A model generated the notes under the pieces. The model was not told the DNA's origin, searched no databases, and worked only from the letters and a program-made list of their open reading frames with translations. A DNA stretch of 64,000 bases from contig JBDWTN010000007.1 of NCBI GenBank assembly GCA_039984955.1, positions 868,001 through 932,000 of the forward strand, given 5' to 3'. The position numbers were made by a program, and so were the translations under genes. Origin of the DNA: Marinobacter alexandrii. Lineage in GTDB: Bacteria > Bacteroidota > Bacteroidia > Cytophagales > Cyclobacteriaceae. Shown here piece by piece: positions 60,950 through 64,000 of this stretch (positions are counted from its first letter, which is position 1; every line of letters begins with the position of its first letter).

Positions 60950-61834
60950 ATGGAGAATACGAAAGAATTTAAGTCTGGTTTTGTCAATATTATCGGTAGG
61001 CCCAATGTAGGTAAGTCTACACTACTTAATGCTTTGATGAATGAAAAGATAGCCATCACCAGCAGTAAAGCTCAAACAACTCGTCATCGGATGTTTGGCA
61101 TTTTAAATGATGAAAACCATCAAATCGTTTTTTCTGATACTCCTGGAGCTATAGATCCTGCATACAAACTGCAGGAAAAAATGATGGGTTATGTTCGTAT
61201 GGCATTAGACGATGCAGACGTCATTCTCTTCATGGTCGCGTTAGAAGACAAAAATGAATACCCTGAGCTTGTAGATATGGCGTTAAGGGCAGGTGCTCCG
61301 GTTATTTTCCTTATCAACAAAACTGATCAGAACAAGGGGTCACAAACTTTTGATAAAACAACTTATTGGAAAGAGTTGTATCCTGAATTGGAAGTAATAA
61401 CGATTTCAGCTCTAGAAGAGCAAGGAACCGATGTTCTTCTGGATAGAATTTTGGAATTACTCCCAAATCATCCTGCCTATTTTCCGAAGGATGAGATGAC
61501 AGATAAAAGTGAGCGTTTCATTTGTGCTGAGATAATACGCGAGAAGATCTTCATGAATTACCAGCAGGAAATACCCTACAGCTCAGAAGTGGTGGTGACT
61601 AGCTTTAAAGAAGAAGAAAAAATCATCCACATTGATGCTGAGATCTACGTAGAGCGTGACAGTCAAAAAGGCATTATCATTGGTAAGAAAGCCGAATCTA
61701 TCAAAAAAGTTGGGATGCAGGCCCGGAAAGATATGGAGGCCTTCTTTGGTAAGAAGATTCATTTACAAACCTTTGTGAAAGTAGAGAAGGATTGGAGGAA
61801 AGATGATCGGAAGTTGAGTAAATTTGGTTACTAA
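60950..61834 (+). CDS. era: GTPase Era
   Basis: 294 residues. G1 'GRPNVGKST' (16-24), G3 'DTPG' (63-66), G4 NKTD (123-126) and the C-terminal KH domain ('IDAEIYVERDSQKGIIIGKK', 'AESIKKVGMQARKDMEAFFG', 'KIHLQTFVKVEKDWRKD') are all present. Era binds the 3' end of 16S rRNA and helps 30S subunit assembly. The downstream gene follows after 15 bases on the same strand. Confidence 0.97.
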   Translation: MENTKEFKSGFVNIIGRPNVGKSTLLNALMNEKIAITSSKAQTTRHRMFGILNDENHQIVFSDTPGAIDPAYKLQEKMMGYVRMALDDADVILFMVALEDKNEYPELVDMALRAGAPVIFLINKTDQNKGSQTFDKTTYWKELYPELEVITISALEEQGTDVLLDRILELLPNHPAYFPKDEMTDKSERFICAEIIREKIFMNYQQEIPYSSEVVVTSFKEEEKIIHIDAEIYVERDSQKGIIIGKKAESIKKVGMQARKDMEAFFGKKIHLQTFVKVEKDWRKDDRKLSKFGY

Positions 61835-61849
61835 TAAATCCTAAACCTT

Positions 61850-63697
61850 ATGCGTAAATTCTCTCTATTCGCTATAGTATTCTTCTTTTTACTAACAAAC
61901 TCACACTCTCAACCGATTCCCCGTACAAGTGATGAGAACTTATCAAAAGTTGACAAGCTATACTACACCTGCAAAATTTGGGGATTTCTGAAATACTACC
62001 ACCCATTGGTAAGTAAAGGTTCCTACGAATGGGATGAAAAAATACAAAAGATAATCTCCCAAACAGCAGGCTATCAAACTCACGAAGCATTTTCGGAATA
62101 CATTGCTCGCTGGATTTATTACATGGGCCAAATCAAACCCTGTAACACTTGCAATCAGCGAAACTCAAATGAAGTATTTCTGGAAAACTTTGATTTATCA
62201 TGGACTCAGGATAGACGCTTCACTGAAAAGTTTAGAAGTACTTTTAAAAACATCGAGAAAAATCGATTTCAGGGCGACCACCACTACATCGAGAAAGGAA
62301 AGATAGGGGAATTCATTCCCAAAAATGAGCAACAACACTTCGATCTCAACTGGAAAGATGAGAACCAAAGGCTCATTCCACTTTTTAGATTCTGGAACTA
62401 TGTCGAGTACTTTTATCCATACAAATATCTGACTGAGCAATCATGGGATGATGTTTTAAAAGAAATGATTTCAAAATTTTTGGAAGTCAATACAAAAGTT
62501 GAGTTTCATTTGGCTATGTTGGAGTTGGTGGTGAAAATAGACGACAGTCATGCAGGCCTAATGACCACAGTGTTAGAGGGAATGCCCTATTATAACTATC
62601 TACCAGCACGCTTTGATATCATCGAAAATCAAGCGGTGATAACAGAGATAATTGATGCTGCTAAATCAAGACAAGCAGACCTTCAATTGGGAGATGTAAT
62701 TACCAAGATTAATGGAAAGCCTGTCATGCAGGTTCATAATGCTAATAAAAGGTACATCTGGGGTTCAAATGAGGCCATCAAAGATCGAAGTATCTATCAC
62801 ACTCTTTTCATGGGAATGCAAGCCCCCGTCGATGTGACGCTAGAGCGCGATGGTTCTACGAAAATGGCTAGCCTCTCACTCTATAAGTATTCTGACATTA
62901 GCTATTCAAAGGCAAGCCAAAAAGAAAAGTGGACTACTTACGGTGATTCAATCGGCTATGTAAACATGGGAGAAATATCCTCAGGTGATGTAGCTCCAAT
63001 GATGAGTGAATTGAGCGATAAAACTGTCATCATTTTTGATGTAAGAAATAGTCCGAAAGGAACTTATAGAGCGGTTTCAAAATACCTCAATCCATCGGAT
63101 ACGACATTCGCTATCTACACCAAACCCGATTTTACCTATCCTGGGAAGTTTGTTTGGGAAGGGAAGGCTAAATGCGGTAGCAATAATCCTGATTACTTTA
63201 AAGGAATGATTATTTTATTGGTTGACGAAAACACCCAAAGTCACGCAGAATTCACCTGTATGTCTCTTCAGACTGCTCCAAATGTAGTTGTGGTTGGTAG
63301 TCAAACTGCAGGAACAAACGGGAAGGTTTCTAAGTTTCCAATAATCACAAGTCAGTATACCGCCATGTCTGGGACAGGTGTTTATTACCCGAACAGAAGT
63401 GCTGTACAGCGTGTTGGAATTACACCTGATGTTTATGTCGAACAGACAATGCAGGGAATCAAAGAGAAGCGAGATGAGATACTCGAGAAAGCAATTGAGA
63501 TCTCAAAAGAAAAAATAGCAGAGGAGATTGCAGAAGCCAAAGCAGCATTAGAAAAGGCCCTAATGGATTCCATGATGAGACTAGACTCACTAAGGTTAGA
63601 TTCACTTCAAATGAACGCAATACCTATTGACACGCTTAGGTTAGATACATTGAGGATTGACACATTGAAGGTCGATAATATCGAGAAAGACCAATAG
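61850..63697 (+). CDS. S41-family (C-terminal processing) peptidase
   Basis: 615 residues, signal peptide (1-20, 'FFFLLTNSHSQ'). An N-terminal helical domain (about 30-240) precedes a PDZ-like segment (about 255-325, 'ADLQLGDVITKINGKPV') and the S41 core ('VIIFDVRNSPKG', 'ILLVDENTQSHAEFTCMSLQ', 'VVVVGSQTAGTNGKV') with the likely nucleophile Ser in TQSHAEF. The last ~50 residues are a leucine/aspartate repeat ('RLDSLRLDSLQ', 'IDTLRLDTLRIDTLKVDN'), not part of the usual family. It is exported and probably processes periplasmic proteins. Possibly co-transcribed with era. Confidence 0.9.
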   Translation: MRKFSLFAIVFFFLLTNSHSQPIPRTSDENLSKVDKLYYTCKIWGFLKYYHPLVSKGSYEWDEKIQKIISQTAGYQTHEAFSEYIARWIYYMGQIKPCNTCNQRNSNEVFLENFDLSWTQDRRFTEKFRSTFKNIEKNRFQGDHHYIEKGKIGEFIPKNEQQHFDLNWKDENQRLIPLFRFWNYVEYFYPYKYLTEQSWDDVLKEMISKFLEVNTKVEFHLAMLELVVKIDDSHAGLMTTVLEGMPYYNYLPARFDIIENQAVITEIIDAAKSRQADLQLGDVITKINGKPVMQVHNANKRYIWGSNEAIKDRSIYHTLFMGMQAPVDVTLERDGSTKMASLSLYKYSDISYSKASQKEKWTTYGDSIGYVNMGEISSGDVAPMMSELSDKTVIIFDVRNSPKGTYRAVSKYLNPSDTTFAIYTKPDFTYPGKFVWEGKAKCGSNNPDYFKGMIILLVDENTQSHAEFTCMSLQTAPNVVVVGSQTAGTNGKVSKFPIITSQYTAMSGTGVYYPNRSAVQRVGITPDVYVEQTMQGIKEKRDEILEKAIEISKEKIAEEIAEAKAALEKALMDSMMRLDSLRLDSLQMNAIPIDTLRLDTLRIDTLKVDNIEKDQ

Positions 63698-63838
63698 CTC
63701 TCACATAGTATTTTACCTGATTTAAAGAACCAACTAGAGCTCTTGTCTAATTTTTATAGGATGATCTCAGGAAATATGTAGATTTATGCATTAACCTATC
63801 ACGATTTCAGAACCTAATCGCAGTTTTTAGCAAGTATT

Positions 63839-64000
63839 ATGTTGAAGAATATCACCATTAAAAAGCATATGATGCTTTTTATTCTTGGCAGTACCATAAT
63901 TATTTATCTAGGAACACTCACTGCCATCAGTTTGAATTTGCGCAAGAGCTACCTCAAAGAAGGAGAAGAATTAGCCAATACACGTGTTCTCCAGATGGCC
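63839..64000 (+). CDS. Membrane protein start (partial, runs off the right edge)
   Basis: 54 codons from ATG 63839. A short basic start, then a membrane helix ('MMLFILGSTIIIYLGTLTAI') followed by 'SLNLRKSYLKEGEELANTRV'. This is how many Bacteroidota sensor proteins (for example cache-domain or methyl-accepting types) begin, but too little is present to name a family. Confidence 0.6.
   Translation, partial: MLKNITIKKHMMLFILGSTIIIYLGTLTAISLNLRKSYLKEGEELANTRVLQMA

Overview
The window comes from a member of the Bacteroidota, most likely a free-living (probably marine) Cytophagales-type bacterium. The evidence is a type IX secretion (T9SS) C-terminal sorting domain on a large surface protein, several LytTR regulators, TPR/HTH regulators of a Bacteroidota type, an initiator tRNA with no encoded CCA, weak Shine-Dalgarno sequences and low to moderate GC.

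Layout. 1-6.4 kb: two secreted surface proteins on the minus strand, one with fibronectin type III domains that runs off the left edge and one three-fold repeated BspA/DUF285-like protein with a T9SS tail. 6.7-13.9 kb: a regulatory stretch with a TPR-transmembrane-HTH protein, a hydrolase/degenerate-cyclase/AraC fusion, a LytTR response regulator, a membrane HTH protein sharing its C-terminal module with the TPR protein, a stand-alone LytTR protein and a coiled-coil membrane protein. 13.97-46.18 kb: a continuous minus-strand locus for an extracellular contractile injection system (eCIS; Afp/PVC/MAC/AlgoCIS-like). 46.4-46.55 kb: a decayed copy of an initiator-tRNA region with its terminator. 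46.55-50.4 kb: a GH3 glycosidase with a PA14 insert and a VOC protein. 50.5-60.3 kb: minus-strand membrane and ion-homeostasis genes (CNNM/CorC, MgtE, an MgtE-like soluble protein, two MscS channels, an ECF sigma factor) enclosing a RimK/zinc-peptidase/aspartoacylase trio. 60.67 kb: intact tRNA-fMet. 60.95-64 kb: era, an S41 peptidase and the start of a membrane protein, all on the plus strand.

How the eCIS genes fit together, in transcription order from 46.2 kb leftwards: tail-terminator (DUF4255), one sheath with an unusual insertion, two tube proteins, DUF5908 peptide, LysM baseplate-hub protein, VgrG-like spike, PAAR tip, gp25, a baseplate-J protein, four fibre-like proteins that share an N-terminal motif but carry different distal domains (collar, NHL propeller, YadA-like head plus peptidase-G2, and a short fibre), a 62-residue protein, a second baseplate-J/Afp12-like protein, the CIS tape-measure protein, the AAA+ ATPase, and finally a cargo block. 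The cargo block holds two DUF4157 proteins, an M35-like zinc peptidase and an M23 peptidase whose frame is broken by one stop codon. No capsid, terminase, integrase or T6SS membrane-complex genes are present, so this is neither a prophage nor a T6SS.

The most notable points are the multi-fibre array with a common docking motif, the auto-cleaving fibre candidate, the diverse peptidase cargo with a shared N-terminal leader, the stop codon in the M23 cargo gene, and the tRNA-fMet relic beside the start of the injection-system operon.
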